From the NCBI GenBank assembly GCA_040381555.1, contig JBEIHC010000048.1:1-20090 (forward strand): a stretch of 20,090 bases of DNA, in the 5' to 3' direction. Below are positions 8,255 to 15,666 of this stretch, piece by piece. Every line of letters starts with the position of its first letter. Position 1 is the stretch's first letter. The notes under the pieces were generated by a model that searched no databases, was not told where the DNA came from, and saw only the letters and a program-made list of their open reading frames with translations. The position numbers were made by a program, and so were the translations under genes. Origin of the DNA: CANHCC01 sp040381555 (GTDB lineage: Bacteria > Bacteroidota > Bacteroidia > J057 > RFSG01).

Positions 8255-10288
8255 ATGAATTTGTTTGATGAAGGAACTTCCCAGGCTGAATCCAAGATTC
8301 GCCAACTAACGGAGGAATTGGCGGAGCATAATTACAAGTACTATGTACTTGCTCAGCCGGTTATTTCTGACTTTGAGTTTGACCAAAAACTGAAAGAGCT
8401 CCAAGATTTAGAAGCTCAGTTCCCTCAATTTCGATTGCTCGATTCTCCTACGCTAAGAGTAGGGGGTCAAGTAACCAAATCTTTTCCCGTATTCACCCAC
8501 CGCAAACCCCTACTATCCCTAGGAAATACTTATTCGCCCGAAGAACTCAACGAGTTTGATGCAAAAATCCAAAAGGGCTTAGGGGGAAAAGAATTTCACT
8601 ATCTCGCAGAGCAAAAATTCGACGGCGTGGCGCTTAGCCTGCATTATGAAAATGGACTCCTGAAAACAGGTGTTACTAGAGGAGATGGTAAACAGGGAGA
8701 TGAGATTACCCCCAATGTTCGGACCATCCGAAATCTCCCCCTTCAACTTAATGGCAAACTTAAAAATGCCAATGTGGAAGTTCGTGGGGAGGTATTCATG
8801 TATATCGAAGACTTTCGAAAAGTCAATGCAGAACGGGAGGATATAGGCGAAGCTCCTTTTATGAATCCACGCAATTCCACCGCAGGCACCTTAAAAATGC
8901 AGGATTCTGCCGAGGTAGCTAAAAGACCTCTGCGCTTTGTGGCTTATTACTTAGACAGCGAATCGTTTGCTCTTCCAGATTCCGATTTTCAACAACTCGA
9001 TTTGCTCAAAGATGCCGGCTTTTTCGTCAGCTCTTCCAATACCCTCTGTCAATCGATGGAGGAAGTTTTTTCTTTTATTCAGGAATGGGATACTAAGCGA
9101 AGTGAGCTTCCTTATGACATAGATGGCATCGTTATTAAAGTTGATGAAATCAGCTTAAGGGATGAACTGGGATTTACGGCCAAAAATCCTCGCTGGGCAA
9201 TTTCCTATAAATATCAAGCAGAAAAGGCCCTCACCACTATACAGAGTATTTCCTTCCAGGTGGGGAGAACAGGTGCAGTCACTCCGGTAGCCAACCTAGT
9301 GCCTGTTTTGCTGGCAGGAACAATTGTAAAGCGCGCCTCACTCTATAATGCGGATGAAATCGAAAGACTGGATTTACATGAAGAGGATACCGTTAGCATT
9401 GAAAAAGGAGGGGAAATTATTCCGAAAGTTACAGAGGTAATCCTCTCCGAAAGAAAATCCAATGCTGCTAAATTTGCTTTCACTCCGCTATGCCCTGAAT
9501 GTAGCACCCTCTTGATTCGAAAGGAAGGAGAAAGCAATTACTATTGCACCAATCATCTGTTCTGTCCTCCGCAAATCAAAGGCCGTATCGAACATTTTGC
9601 CCATCGAAAGGCCATGAATATTGAAGGTCTGGGTACAGAACTGATTGACCAGCTCGTCAGAAAAGAGCTCATTTCTGATTATGGAGATATTTATTCCCTT
9701 CGAAAAGAAGACCTCATTCAACTGGAAAGATTTGGAGAAAAATCTGCCGATAATTTATTAGCAGGGATAGAAAAAAGCAAATCCGTTCCTTACGCCCGGG
9801 TATTATTTGCCTTGGGAATTCGGCATGTCGGCAGTACGGTAGCAGAAAAACTGAGCCGAGCTTTCACGTCCTTAGAATTATTGGAAAAGGCCAGCTTGGA
9901 AGAATTAATCTCTACCCCAGAAGTCGGGGAAATTATTGCTCAAAGTATCTGGCAATGGTTTCATGAAACACCGGAAACATCGGGAATATTGGAGAAAATC
10001 CGCACTGCCGGCCTGCAACTATCTTTATCAGAAGCGGATACTCCCATAGTGCTCTCCGATAAACTGGCTGGCAAGTCTATCCTTTTTTCTGGAAAATTTG
10101 AAAAATTCAGCCGGGATGAGTTAAAAGACATGGCACTCAGTCATGGGGGACAAATCGCCTCAGGTATTAGCAAGAAATTAGACTATCTGGTAGCTGGGGA
10201 AGACATGGGGCCGGCGAAAAAATCCAAAGCGGAAGAGTTGGGTGTACCCATAATATCCGAGGATGTATTCTTATCTTTGTGCCAATGA
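8255..10288 (+). CDS. ligA: NAD-dependent DNA ligase LigA
   Basis: A 677-aa essential ligase that seals nicks in replication and repair using NAD. Domains in order are Ia (about 1-70), the adenylation domain with active-site Lys121 in AEQKFDGVALS, the OB fold (VGRTGAVTPVANLVP), and a four-cysteine zinc finger at Cys413, Cys416, Cys431 and Cys437. Helix-hairpin-helix repeats (LERFGEKSADNLL, LGIRHVGSTVA) and a C-terminal BRCT domain from about residue 605 complete it. The open frame extends upstream to 8117 inside the glycosyltransferase gene, but ATG 8255 was chosen. It gives the normal LigA N-terminus and sits just after a good promoter, while the extra 46 residues do not look like LigA. Its stop overlaps the next gene by an ATGA. 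Confidence 0.96.
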   Translation: MNLFDEGTSQAESKIRQLTEELAEHNYKYYVLAQPVISDFEFDQKLKELQDLEAQFPQFRLLDSPTLRVGGQVTKSFPVFTHRKPLLSLGNTYSPEELNEFDAKIQKGLGGKEFHYLAEQKFDGVALSLHYENGLLKTGVTRGDGKQGDEITPNVRTIRNLPLQLNGKLKNANVEVRGEVFMYIEDFRKVNAEREDIGEAPFMNPRNSTAGTLKMQDSAEVAKRPLRFVAYYLDSESFALPDSDFQQLDLLKDAGFFVSSSNTLCQSMEEVFSFIQEWDTKRSELPYDIDGIVIKVDEISLRDELGFTAKNPRWAISYKYQAEKALTTIQSISFQVGRTGAVTPVANLVPVLLAGTIVKRASLYNADEIERLDLHEEDTVSIEKGGEIIPKVTEVILSERKSNAAKFAFTPLCPECSTLLIRKEGESNYYCTNHLFCPPQIKGRIEHFAHRKAMNIEGLGTELIDQLVRKELISDYGDIYSLRKEDLIQLERFGEKSADNLLAGIEKSKSVPYARVLFALGIRHVGSTVAEKLSRAFTSLELLEKASLEELISTPEVGEIIAQSIWQWFHETPETSGILEKIRTAGLQLSLSEADTPIVLSDKLAGKSILFSGKFEKFSRDELKDMALSHGGQIASGISKKLDYLVAGEDMGPAKKSKAEELGVPIISEDVFLSLCQ

Positions 10289-10836
10289 GTTGGTTCGAGC
10301 GGCAGAAAGAAAATCTAGCCAAATATTTTTACAACCAAAGGGCACAAAAAGTTCGCCCCAGGCATGACTTTGTGGCCTTGCACCAAGCAAAAAAAATTGG
10401 CATTTTAATTCATGTTAATTTCTTTAATCTTCGATATACCAAACAAATTACCGATTTCGTCACCCGACTCGAAAAAGAAGGGAAACAAGTCTATATCATA
10501 GAACTCAATACCAAAAACAAAGCAGATTCGGTATTCAGCGATATCAAACTTTCGGTATTCTTAAATCAGAAGTATTTTAACTGGTTCAAAATCCCCAATC
10601 ATTTTGCCACAGCTAAAGTCAACAAACATCACTTAGATATTTTGATAGACCTCGACCCCTCTGATGAATTACACAGCCGTTTTCTTACCGGTTTGTCTAA
10701 TGCCCGAATGCGCGTAGGATTCTATCGGGATGGCTTGGAAAAATATTATGACCTCATGATTGCGATGAACCCAGCTTCGCCCACTGCTGCCTTACTGGAG
10801 CAGATTGAGAATTACCTCAACATGTTAGAAAAATGA
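10285..10836 (+). CDS. DUF6913-like protein of unknown function
   Basis: A 183-aa cytoplasmic protein with no signal peptide. The pattern (basic N-terminus, KKIGILIHVNFFN, IDLDPSDELHSRFLTGLSNARMRVGFYRDG, C-terminal LLEQIENYLNMLEK) resembles the DUF6913 family that sits beside dapA in many Bacteroidota. The alternating beta-alpha look and the RVGFYRDG element recall nucleotide-sugar or glycosyltransferase-like Rossmann folds, but no function is assigned. The ATG at 10285 overlaps the ligA stop as ATGA; a GTG at 10279 is an alternative in the same frame. Its own stop overlaps the dapA ATG in the same way. The double overlap implies translational coupling across the ligA-dapA operon. Confidence 0.8.
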   Translation: MSWFERQKENLAKYFYNQRAQKVRPRHDFVALHQAKKIGILIHVNFFNLRYTKQITDFVTRLEKEGKQVYIIELNTKNKADSVFSDIKLSVFLNQKYFNWFKIPNHFATAKVNKHHLDILIDLDPSDELHSRFLTGLSNARMRVGFYRDGLEKYYDLMIAMNPASPTAALLEQIENYLNMLEK

Positions 10837-11714
10837 AAGAATTTCTTGGAACAGGCGTAGCCCTGATTACCCCATTTCAACAGGACCTATCAGTAGATGA
10901 AGCCGGACTGAGAACCTTAGTGCAGTCGGTCATTTCCGGAGGAGTAGATTTTCTGGTACCTCTAGGCACTACCGGAGAATCAGTTACCCTATCAGAAGAG
11001 GAGTCGGAAAAAGTGTTGCGTATCGTACAGGATGAAAATAAATCCCGCCTGCCTATTTTAGTAGGGTGTGGGGGAAATGATACTGCCAAAGTTCTTAAGC
11101 TTCAGAAAAAATACCAGGAAGATTTTCATCCGGATGGCTTTCTTTCGGTAACTCCGTACTACAACAAACCTTCTCAAGAAGGACTATACAGACATTACAA
11201 AGCCTTATCTGAAAGCAGCAACCTGCCCATAGTGTTGTATAATGTTCCGGGTCGTACAGGGGTAAATTTACTTCCAGAAACAGTCATTCGCCTCGCAAAC
11301 GAATGTTCTAATATCATTGCTATTAAAGAAGCTTCTGGAAATATCGAACAAGGGGCAGAAATAATCCGGAGAAAACGTGAAGGATTCAGGGTTTTATCGG
11401 GTGATGACACATTGGTTTTGCCTCAGATTGCCGTGGGATACGAAGGATGTATATCCGTTGCTGCCAATGGGTATCCGAAAATATTTTCTTCTATTGTTAA
11501 GCTAAGTAGAGAAGGGAATTTTGCGGAAGCCAGAAAGCAATATTTAAAGCTTCTGCCCTGGATGCAATTGCTTTTTAAAGAAGGGAATCCGGTGGGAATT
11601 AAGGCTAGTTTGGCTTTATTAGGCATTTGTGGACATACCGTGAGACTACCTCTGGCAGAAGAATCAGCAGAGTTAAGATTGGCATTGGAGCAAATTCAAA
11701 AGAAATTGAGCTAA
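10833..11714 (+). CDS. dapA: 4-hydroxy-tetrahydrodipicolinate synthase DapA
   Basis: A 293-aa aldolase-fold enzyme that condenses pyruvate with aspartate semialdehyde in the diaminopimelate/lysine branch. It carries the expected residues: GTTGES at 45-50, Tyr136 in YNVPGRTG and Schiff-base Lys165 in IIAIKEASGN. YYNKPSQEGLYRHY supplies the tyrosine from the neighbouring subunit. The length is standard. It is the last gene of the ligA operon; the ATG overlaps the upstream stop. After the stop there is only a weak hairpin. Confidence 0.95.
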   Translation: MKEFLGTGVALITPFQQDLSVDEAGLRTLVQSVISGGVDFLVPLGTTGESVTLSEEESEKVLRIVQDENKSRLPILVGCGGNDTAKVLKLQKKYQEDFHPDGFLSVTPYYNKPSQEGLYRHYKALSESSNLPIVLYNVPGRTGVNLLPETVIRLANECSNIIAIKEASGNIEQGAEIIRRKREGFRVLSGDDTLVLPQIAVGYEGCISVAANGYPKIFSSIVKLSREGNFAEARKQYLKLLPWMQLLFKEGNPVGIKASLALLGICGHTVRLPLAEESAELRLALEQIQKKLS

Positions 11715-11732
11715 CCCTAACCTCGGGTTTTC
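11713..11732 (+). terminator. Weak hairpin after dapA
   Basis: Arms AACCC (11713-11717) and GGGTT (11725-11729) can pair around a 7-nt loop and are followed by a short T-rich stretch. The stem is short and the left arm overlaps the dapA stop, so terminator activity is doubtful. Confidence 0.3.
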
Positions 11733-11915
11733 ATTAAGCCATGAATATTTGACAAATCAGCTAAAATTAAAATATAATTTACTAATCGTCATTATATTGA
11801 AAACATGAAACTCTTTTCTAAATCATTCGTTACAGAAACAATTAGAATGAGACAAATAAAAACTTGCAACTCATCTTAATTACGACTTATTTTACTCTGC
11901 ATAAAACTACTTGTC
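11733..11915. other. AT-rich gap before the GNAT pair
   Basis: This gap is markedly AT-rich. It holds only a 24-codon open frame (11805-11879) without recognisable content and a weak 5-bp inverted repeat (ATGAG 11847-11851, CTCAT 11870-11874) that might be an operator. No good TAnnTTTG box was found ahead of the small ORF at 11916. Confidence 0.4.
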
Positions 11916-12077
11916 ATGGCCATTGCAATAAAAAGTATTCCCACTCTAAAAACAAAAGCCGCAAAATCGTTTATCAAAAAAGCAAAAAACAATGCTTCAA
12001 TGAGAGGTACTGTTAAGTTTAGTGAAGAGCTTAAAAGTGCAAATGTTATTCTGCAAAAAGCCGCAAAGAATCGATAA
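11916..12077 (+). CDS. Small lysine-rich protein, probable antitoxin partner of the GNAT gene
   Basis: A 53-aa, strongly basic protein: about 13 lysines, opening MAIAIKSIPTLKTKAAKSFI and ending VILQKAAKNR. Its shape is a short N-terminal beta-strand-like stretch, then a helix, then GTVKFSEELK and a second helix. That recalls the very small proteins encoded directly ahead of GNAT acetyltransferases in Bacteroidota. It is shorter than a normal DUF1778 ribbon-helix-helix antitoxin (about 90 aa) and I see no clear RHH motif. The stop is 7 bases before the start of the GNAT gene, so they are likely co-transcribed. Antitoxin function is inferred from arrangement and partner only. Confidence 0.6.
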   Translation: MAIAIKSIPTLKTKAAKSFIKKAKNNASMRGTVKFSEELKSANVILQKAAKNR

Positions 12078-12084
12078 ACTATAA

Positions 12085-12681
12085 TTGGGATTCTTAGAGA
12101 ATTATTGTACCTTTTGTGCACTAACGGAAGAAAAACTATCTGAGTGCCAAGAATTTGATTGCGAGCATTCGGATTTAAATGCCTTTTTCAAAGAAGATTC
12201 AATCAACTATTCCAAGGAGTTTCTGGGTAAAACATATTGCTTTACACTCGATTCGAATCCTTCCGAGATTGTTTGTGCATTCACGGTTGCCAACGACAGC
12301 ATTAAAGTTAACTTCCTTCCAAACGGACGAAAAAAGAAGGTTACCAAACTAATTCCGAGAGAAAAAGAATTTAGAAGCTATCCAGCAGTTTTAATTGGTC
12401 GCTTAGGTGTTAATAAAGCACACAAGAAAAAAGGAATTGGCAAAGAATTACTGGACTTCATAAAGGCTTGGTTTATAGAAAATAACAACAAAACTGGCTG
12501 CAGATATATTGTTGTTGATTCATATAATGAGACAACCCCAATAAATTTTTACAAAAGCAATCAATTTGAATTTCTATTTTCAACAGAGGATCAAGAAAAA
12601 GAATACACAGGAATAAAAAATGCATCTTTACTTAGAACTCGCTTGATGTTCTTTGATTTGATAGTTTTATCTCCTCTATAA
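12085..12681 (+). CDS. GNAT acetyltransferase, TacT-like candidate toxin
   Basis: A 198-aa GNAT-fold protein. It has the FDCEHSDLNAFF element near residues 24-35, which matches the F-D-C-x3-x-L-N-x-F pattern of TacT/AtaT-type toxins. The acetyl-CoA pyrophosphate loop KKKGIGK is at 114-120, directly after VLIGRLGVNKA. A tyrosine in the expected catalytic region is Tyr156 (INFYKSNQFEF). TacT-type toxins acetylate aminoacyl-tRNA and stop translation; whether this one does so is inference. The start is TTG at 12085, because no in-frame ATG occurs before residue LENY and the opening residues fit the family. Base composition is low in GC: 12541-12600 has 13 G+C of 60, while 16021-16080 in coaBC has 29 of 60. 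That hints at recent acquisition. A housekeeping N-acetyltransferase is the alternative. Confidence 0.78.
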   Translation: MGFLENYCTFCALTEEKLSECQEFDCEHSDLNAFFKEDSINYSKEFLGKTYCFTLDSNPSEIVCAFTVANDSIKVNFLPNGRKKKVTKLIPREKEFRSYPAVLIGRLGVNKAHKKKGIGKELLDFIKAWFIENNNKTGCRYIVVDSYNETTPINFYKSNQFEFLFSTEDQEKEYTGIKNASLLRTRLMFFDLIVLSPL

Positions 12682-12747
12682 ATAATTTCACAGATTACTA
12701 CTTTATATCCAAACCCTATTGAAATTCGCATTGCACCATAAAAAAAG

Positions 12748-12773
12748 AAAAAGCCCTTTTTCAAGGGCTTTTT
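12748..12773. terminator. Bidirectional terminator between GNAT and Hc1-like genes
   Basis: A perfect 11-bp stem (AAAAAGCCCTT 12748-12758 with AAGGGCTTTTT 12763-12773) closes on a 4-nt loop. The A run on one side and T run on the other give a U tract in both directions, which suits its place between two convergent genes. Confidence 0.9.
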
Positions 12774-12799
12774 AAGACTGTTAAGAATCGAAAGAAACC

Positions 12800-12985
12800 T
12801 TAATCTTCCGTATTCTTCATGTTTTGTACTTCCAGACGAATTTGCTGGGCAAGGTCTTTTAATTCTTGCATTCCTTTACGGATTCTGGTGCCCGCAGCTT
12901 TGTTTTTTTTATCATAAAACTTGCTGAAGTCATCTTCCAGAGACATAACATGTTCCCGGATTTTCTCGAATGAATTTTGTGCCAT
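12800..12985 (-). CDS. Histone H1-like (Hc1-type) small DNA-binding protein
   Basis: A 61-aa, highly charged helical protein. The core FEKIREHVMSLEDDFSKFYDKKNKAAGTRIRKGMQELKDLAQQIRLEVQ (written here as key blocks: SLEDDFSKFY, AAGTRIRKGM, LKDLAQQIR) matches the Hc1/histone H1-like family of Bacteroidota. Unlike chlamydial Hc1 it lacks a long lysine/alanine-rich tail, so it is the short form. It probably acts on nucleoid structure. It has an unusually clear Shine-Dalgarno and is separated from the upstream oxoamine synthase gene by 110 bases. It ends at the bidirectional terminator. Confidence 0.82.
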   Translation of the reverse strand: MAQNSFEKIREHVMSLEDDFSKFYDKKNKAAGTRIRKGMQELKDLAQQIRLEVQNMKNTED

Positions 12986-12992
12986 AGTGAGT

Positions 12993-12999
12993 CTCCTTT
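12993..12999 (-). promoter_or_regulatory. Strong Shine-Dalgarno for the Hc1-like gene
   Basis: On the minus strand AAAGGAG lies 7 bases before the ATG, close to an ideal anti-SD match and spacing. Almost no other gene in this window has one, in keeping with the weak SD use known for this phylum. It suggests very high translation of this small protein. Confidence 0.7.
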
Positions 13000-13095
13000 A
13001 TTTATTAAATGTTGAACTGGTTGAGAATGTACTCTTTATAATCAAAGCAAGTTATACGATTTTTCTAACTCAACCAAATATTGAATAAAATTTCA

Positions 13096-14337
13096 TTAAG
13101 AACCAGAAGTTACTGTGCCAGAATACACCCCTTTTAGCATATTATCGCGAATAGCCTCAAAAGCATTCAGGGTAACTTCTACATCTGCAGCGCTATGCGT
13201 AGCAGTAGGAATAATTCTCAACATCAATTCCCCTCTTTCCACCACCGGATAGGTTACAACAGAAACGAAAATCCGGTGATTTTCCCTCAAATCCATAATC
13301 AATTTAGCGGCTTCTTCGGTACCACCTTTTAAATAAACAGGCGTAACAGGAGATTGTGTAATCCCGATATCAAAACCACGACTTCTCAATCCGGCTTGAA
13401 GGGTGTTGACAATATTCCAAAGATTCTCGCGAAGCTGAGGCTGTGAACGAAGCAATTCCAAACGCTTCAGCGCGCCTACCACTAAGGGCATCGGCATGCT
13501 CTTCGCATAAATCTGACTCCGCATATTGTACCGCAAATAATTAATCACTTTTGCTTCTCCCGAAACGAAAGCGCCAATCATAGCCATTGATTTAGCAAAA
13601 GTATTGAATACAATATCAACCTGATCCATTACCCCAAAATGCTCTGGAGTTCCACGACCGCCTGCACCCATTACCCCAAAACCATGGGCATCATCTACAA
13701 ACAAACGGAAGTTGTATTTCTCCTTCAGCTGGCAAATCAAATCCAAGCGACCTAAGTCCCCCTTCATTCCAAATACCCCTTCAGTTATAACTAAAATCCC
13801 CCCTCCCGTTTTCTCAACGATTTTACTGGCTTTTTGAAGACGATCTTCAAGTTGGGTCATGTCATTGTGTGCATACACAAATCTTTTCGCCAAACTGAGC
13901 ATCATGCCATCTATAATACAGGCATGCGCTAATTGGTCGTACACAATTACATCCCGGCGATCAGTAAGACTTTGAACGATGGAAAGCATACCCTGATACC
14001 CAAAATTCAACAGGTAAGTATCTTCTTTACCCATGAATTCAGAGGCTTCATCCTCAAACTTCTCATGCAGATTACTATTTCCGGTCAGCATGCGCGAACC
14101 CATTGGATAGCCAAGCCCCCATTCTGCAGCAGCTTCCGCATCCACTTTCCGAACTTCCGGATGGTTGGCCAAGCCCAAATAATTATTGAGTGACCAACAT
14201 AAAACTTCTTTACCCCGGAATTGCATCCTAGGTTGAATTTCACCCTCCAATTTTGGGAATGTGAAATATCCATGGCCCTGGCTGGCATACTTGCCCAGCT
14301 CGCCCATGCTCCGATCAATTTTGTTAAAGATATCCAA
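13096..14337 (-). CDS. Alpha-oxoamine synthase (serine palmitoyltransferase / KBL / AONS-like)
   Basis: A 413-aa PLP enzyme of the fold-type I alpha-oxoamine synthase family, which joins an amino acid to an acyl-CoA with loss of CO2. Visible residues are PLP-stacking His138 (LAHACIIDG), DDAHGFG at 215-221 and Schiff-base Lys249 (NTFAKSMAMIGAF). In Bacteroidota such enzymes make sphingolipid bases or sulfonolipid bases (cysteate-utilising), so lipid synthesis is the favoured role. Biotin (BioF) or 2-amino-3-ketobutyrate ligase activity is less likely because no bio or tdh gene is nearby. The start is TTG at 14337: upstream in frame a stop follows within three codons, and MDIFNKI matches the usual start of close relatives as I remember them. 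Transcription is divergent from bamD. Confidence 0.83.
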   Translation of the reverse strand: MDIFNKIDRSMGELGKYASQGHGYFTFPKLEGEIQPRMQFRGKEVLCWSLNNYLGLANHPEVRKVDAEAAAEWGLGYPMGSRMLTGNSNLHEKFEDEASEFMGKEDTYLLNFGYQGMLSIVQSLTDRRDVIVYDQLAHACIIDGMMLSLAKRFVYAHNDMTQLEDRLQKASKIVEKTGGGILVITEGVFGMKGDLGRLDLICQLKEKYNFRLFVDDAHGFGVMGAGGRGTPEHFGVMDQVDIVFNTFAKSMAMIGAFVSGEAKVINYLRYNMRSQIYAKSMPMPLVVGALKRLELLRSQPQLRENLWNIVNTLQAGLRSRGFDIGITQSPVTPVYLKGGTEEAAKLIMDLRENHRIFVSVVTYPVVERGELMLRIIPTATHSAADVEVTLNAFEAIRDNMLKGVYSGTVTSGS

Positions 14338-14398
14338 AGTGATTCAGAATTAAGGTGTTACCTATTTTTTTACCTCCTCCCCCATGGAAGAGTTAAAA

Positions 14399-14406
14399 CA
14401 AAGTTA
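14399..14406 (-). promoter_or_regulatory. -7 box for the oxoamine synthase gene
   Basis: TAACTTTG on the minus strand is an exact match to TAnnTTTG. It would start transcription about 55 bases before the TTG codon. A TTG lies 22 bases upstream, slightly far for the -33 element. Confidence 0.45.
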
Positions 14407-14479
14407 GGGGAAAATTTCCATAATAATTCAAGACATCTTTTCGTATTGGCTTTCCTGACTCAATCCCGAGTATTTTCCT

Positions 14480-14487
14480 TAATTTTA
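14480..14487 (+). promoter_or_regulatory. Possible -7 box for the bamD cluster
   Basis: TAATTTTA (7 of 8 matches) ends 7 bases before the bamD ATG. Together with the minus-strand box at 14399-14406 it makes 14338-14494 a divergent promoter region. No -33 box was identified. Confidence 0.3.
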
Positions 14488-14494
14488 CAGGCTT

Positions 14495-15346
14495 ATGCAA
14501 ATCAAGAATTTCCCGATAGTTATACTCCTCCTAATTTTGACTGGATTCACCTGGTCTTGCAGTGAGGTTGGGAAGCTATATCGCAGTAAAAATATTGAAG
14601 ACAGAGAAAAAGCCGCTCAATTACTTTTTGAGAAAAAAGACTACGAAAAAGCGGTATTCCTGTATGAAGAACTCCTCAGCCTTTATAAAGGCACCTCCAA
14701 AGCTGAGGATATTATGTATTCTTATGCTTGGTGTAAATATTATTTAAAAGATTACCTCACCGCCGCATTCTATTTCAATGATTTCTCCAATCAATACCCC
14801 AATAGTAGCAAAGCGGAAATGGGTCAATATATGTATGGATATTGCTTTTACAAAGATTCCGACCCCTGGTACTTAGACCAAGCCTCTACCCGAAAAGCGC
14901 TCGAAAATCTACAATTCTATCTCAAAGCCAATCCTGGATCCAACAGGGTAGATTCTTGCAATCTGCTCATTTCTGAAATGCGGGAAAAACTGGCAAAAAA
15001 ATCCTATGAACAGTCCAATCTTTACCTGAAAATTGGCTATCACAAAGCTGCAATTGAATCTTTCAAGCATACTTTGGAGGAATTTCCAGATTCAAAAAAC
15101 CGGGAAGAATGTTATTTCCGACAGTTTCAAGCATCCGTTTTATATGCAAAAGAGAGCGTTCAGGAAAAACAGAAAAAAAGATATCTTGAAGCTATCTCTT
15201 ATTACCGTAAATTTGTAGACAAATATCCTTCGAGTACTTTCCTTCGAGAGGCTGAAGAATATTACACTGAAGCAAATAAAGCCATTGAAAAACTAGAAGC
15301 AACAGCGATTATTGCTTCCAATACAGAAAAAGATTCAATCAAGTAA
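14495..15346 (+). CDS. bamD: Outer membrane assembly lipoprotein BamD
   Basis: A 283-aa lipoprotein with a type II signal (VILLLILTGFTWSC, lipidated Cys22; the lipobox is loose, as often in this phylum). TPR-like helical repeats follow, e.g. KAAQLLFEKKDYEKAVFLYEE and YHKAAIESFKHTLEEFPDS (shown as key blocks). BamD supports BamA in inserting beta-barrel proteins into the outer membrane and is essential in many species. It heads a plus-strand cluster with the RNA polymerase omega gene 7 bases downstream, a gene order common in Bacteroidota. Confidence 0.88.
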   Translation: MQIKNFPIVILLLILTGFTWSCSEVGKLYRSKNIEDREKAAQLLFEKKDYEKAVFLYEELLSLYKGTSKAEDIMYSYAWCKYYLKDYLTAAFYFNDFSNQYPNSSKAEMGQYMYGYCFYKDSDPWYLDQASTRKALENLQFYLKANPGSNRVDSCNLLISEMREKLAKKSYEQSNLYLKIGYHKAAIESFKHTLEEFPDSKNREECYFRQFQASVLYAKESVQEKQKKRYLEAISYYRKFVDKYPSSTFLREAEEYYTEANKAIEKLEATAIIASNTEKDSIK

Positions 15347-15353
15347 AAACAAT

Positions 15354-15656
15354 ATGGAAAATCCAGGAATTCAGCCCGTCAACCAGGCAGACATGATTCA
15401 TGAAACAGGAAATGTTTACAAATCATTAGCCATTATGGGCAAGCGTGCACAACAAATATCTGTTCAAATCAAAGAAGAATTAGCAGCTAAATTGGCGAAT
15501 TTCGCTCCTGCTAGTGATAATTTGGAAGAAATAACTGAAAACCGGGAGCAAATTGAAATTTCCCGTTACTATGAGCGCCAGCCTAAGCCTGCCCAGCAGA
15601 GCATTGAGGCTTTTCATCACAACAAAATTTACTACCGCGATCCTAAGCTTGACTAA
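15354..15656 (+). CDS. rpoZ: RNA polymerase omega subunit (Rpb6/RpoZ-like)
   Basis: A 100-aa protein with the omega/Rpb6 helical core: ETGNVYKSLAIMGKRAQQI (residues about 18-36) followed by EELAAKLANF and the Bacteroidota-type tail ENREQIEISRYYERQPKP. Omega binds the beta-prime C-terminus and helps RNA polymerase assembly and, in some bacteria, ppGpp response. The ATG at 15354 was chosen over an in-frame start at 15312 inside bamD, because the extra residues do not fit the family. It lies 7 bases after the bamD stop and 10 before the coaBC start. Confidence 0.85.
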   Translation: MENPGIQPVNQADMIHETGNVYKSLAIMGKRAQQISVQIKEELAAKLANFAPASDNLEEITENREQIEISRYYERQPKPAQQSIEAFHHNKIYYRDPKLD

Positions 15657-15666
15657 TATTTAAGTG

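Noticed and set aside
11805..11879. 24-codon open frame before the GNAT pair
   Set aside because: Too short and without any feature; the 53-aa ORF that follows is a better partner for the GNAT gene.
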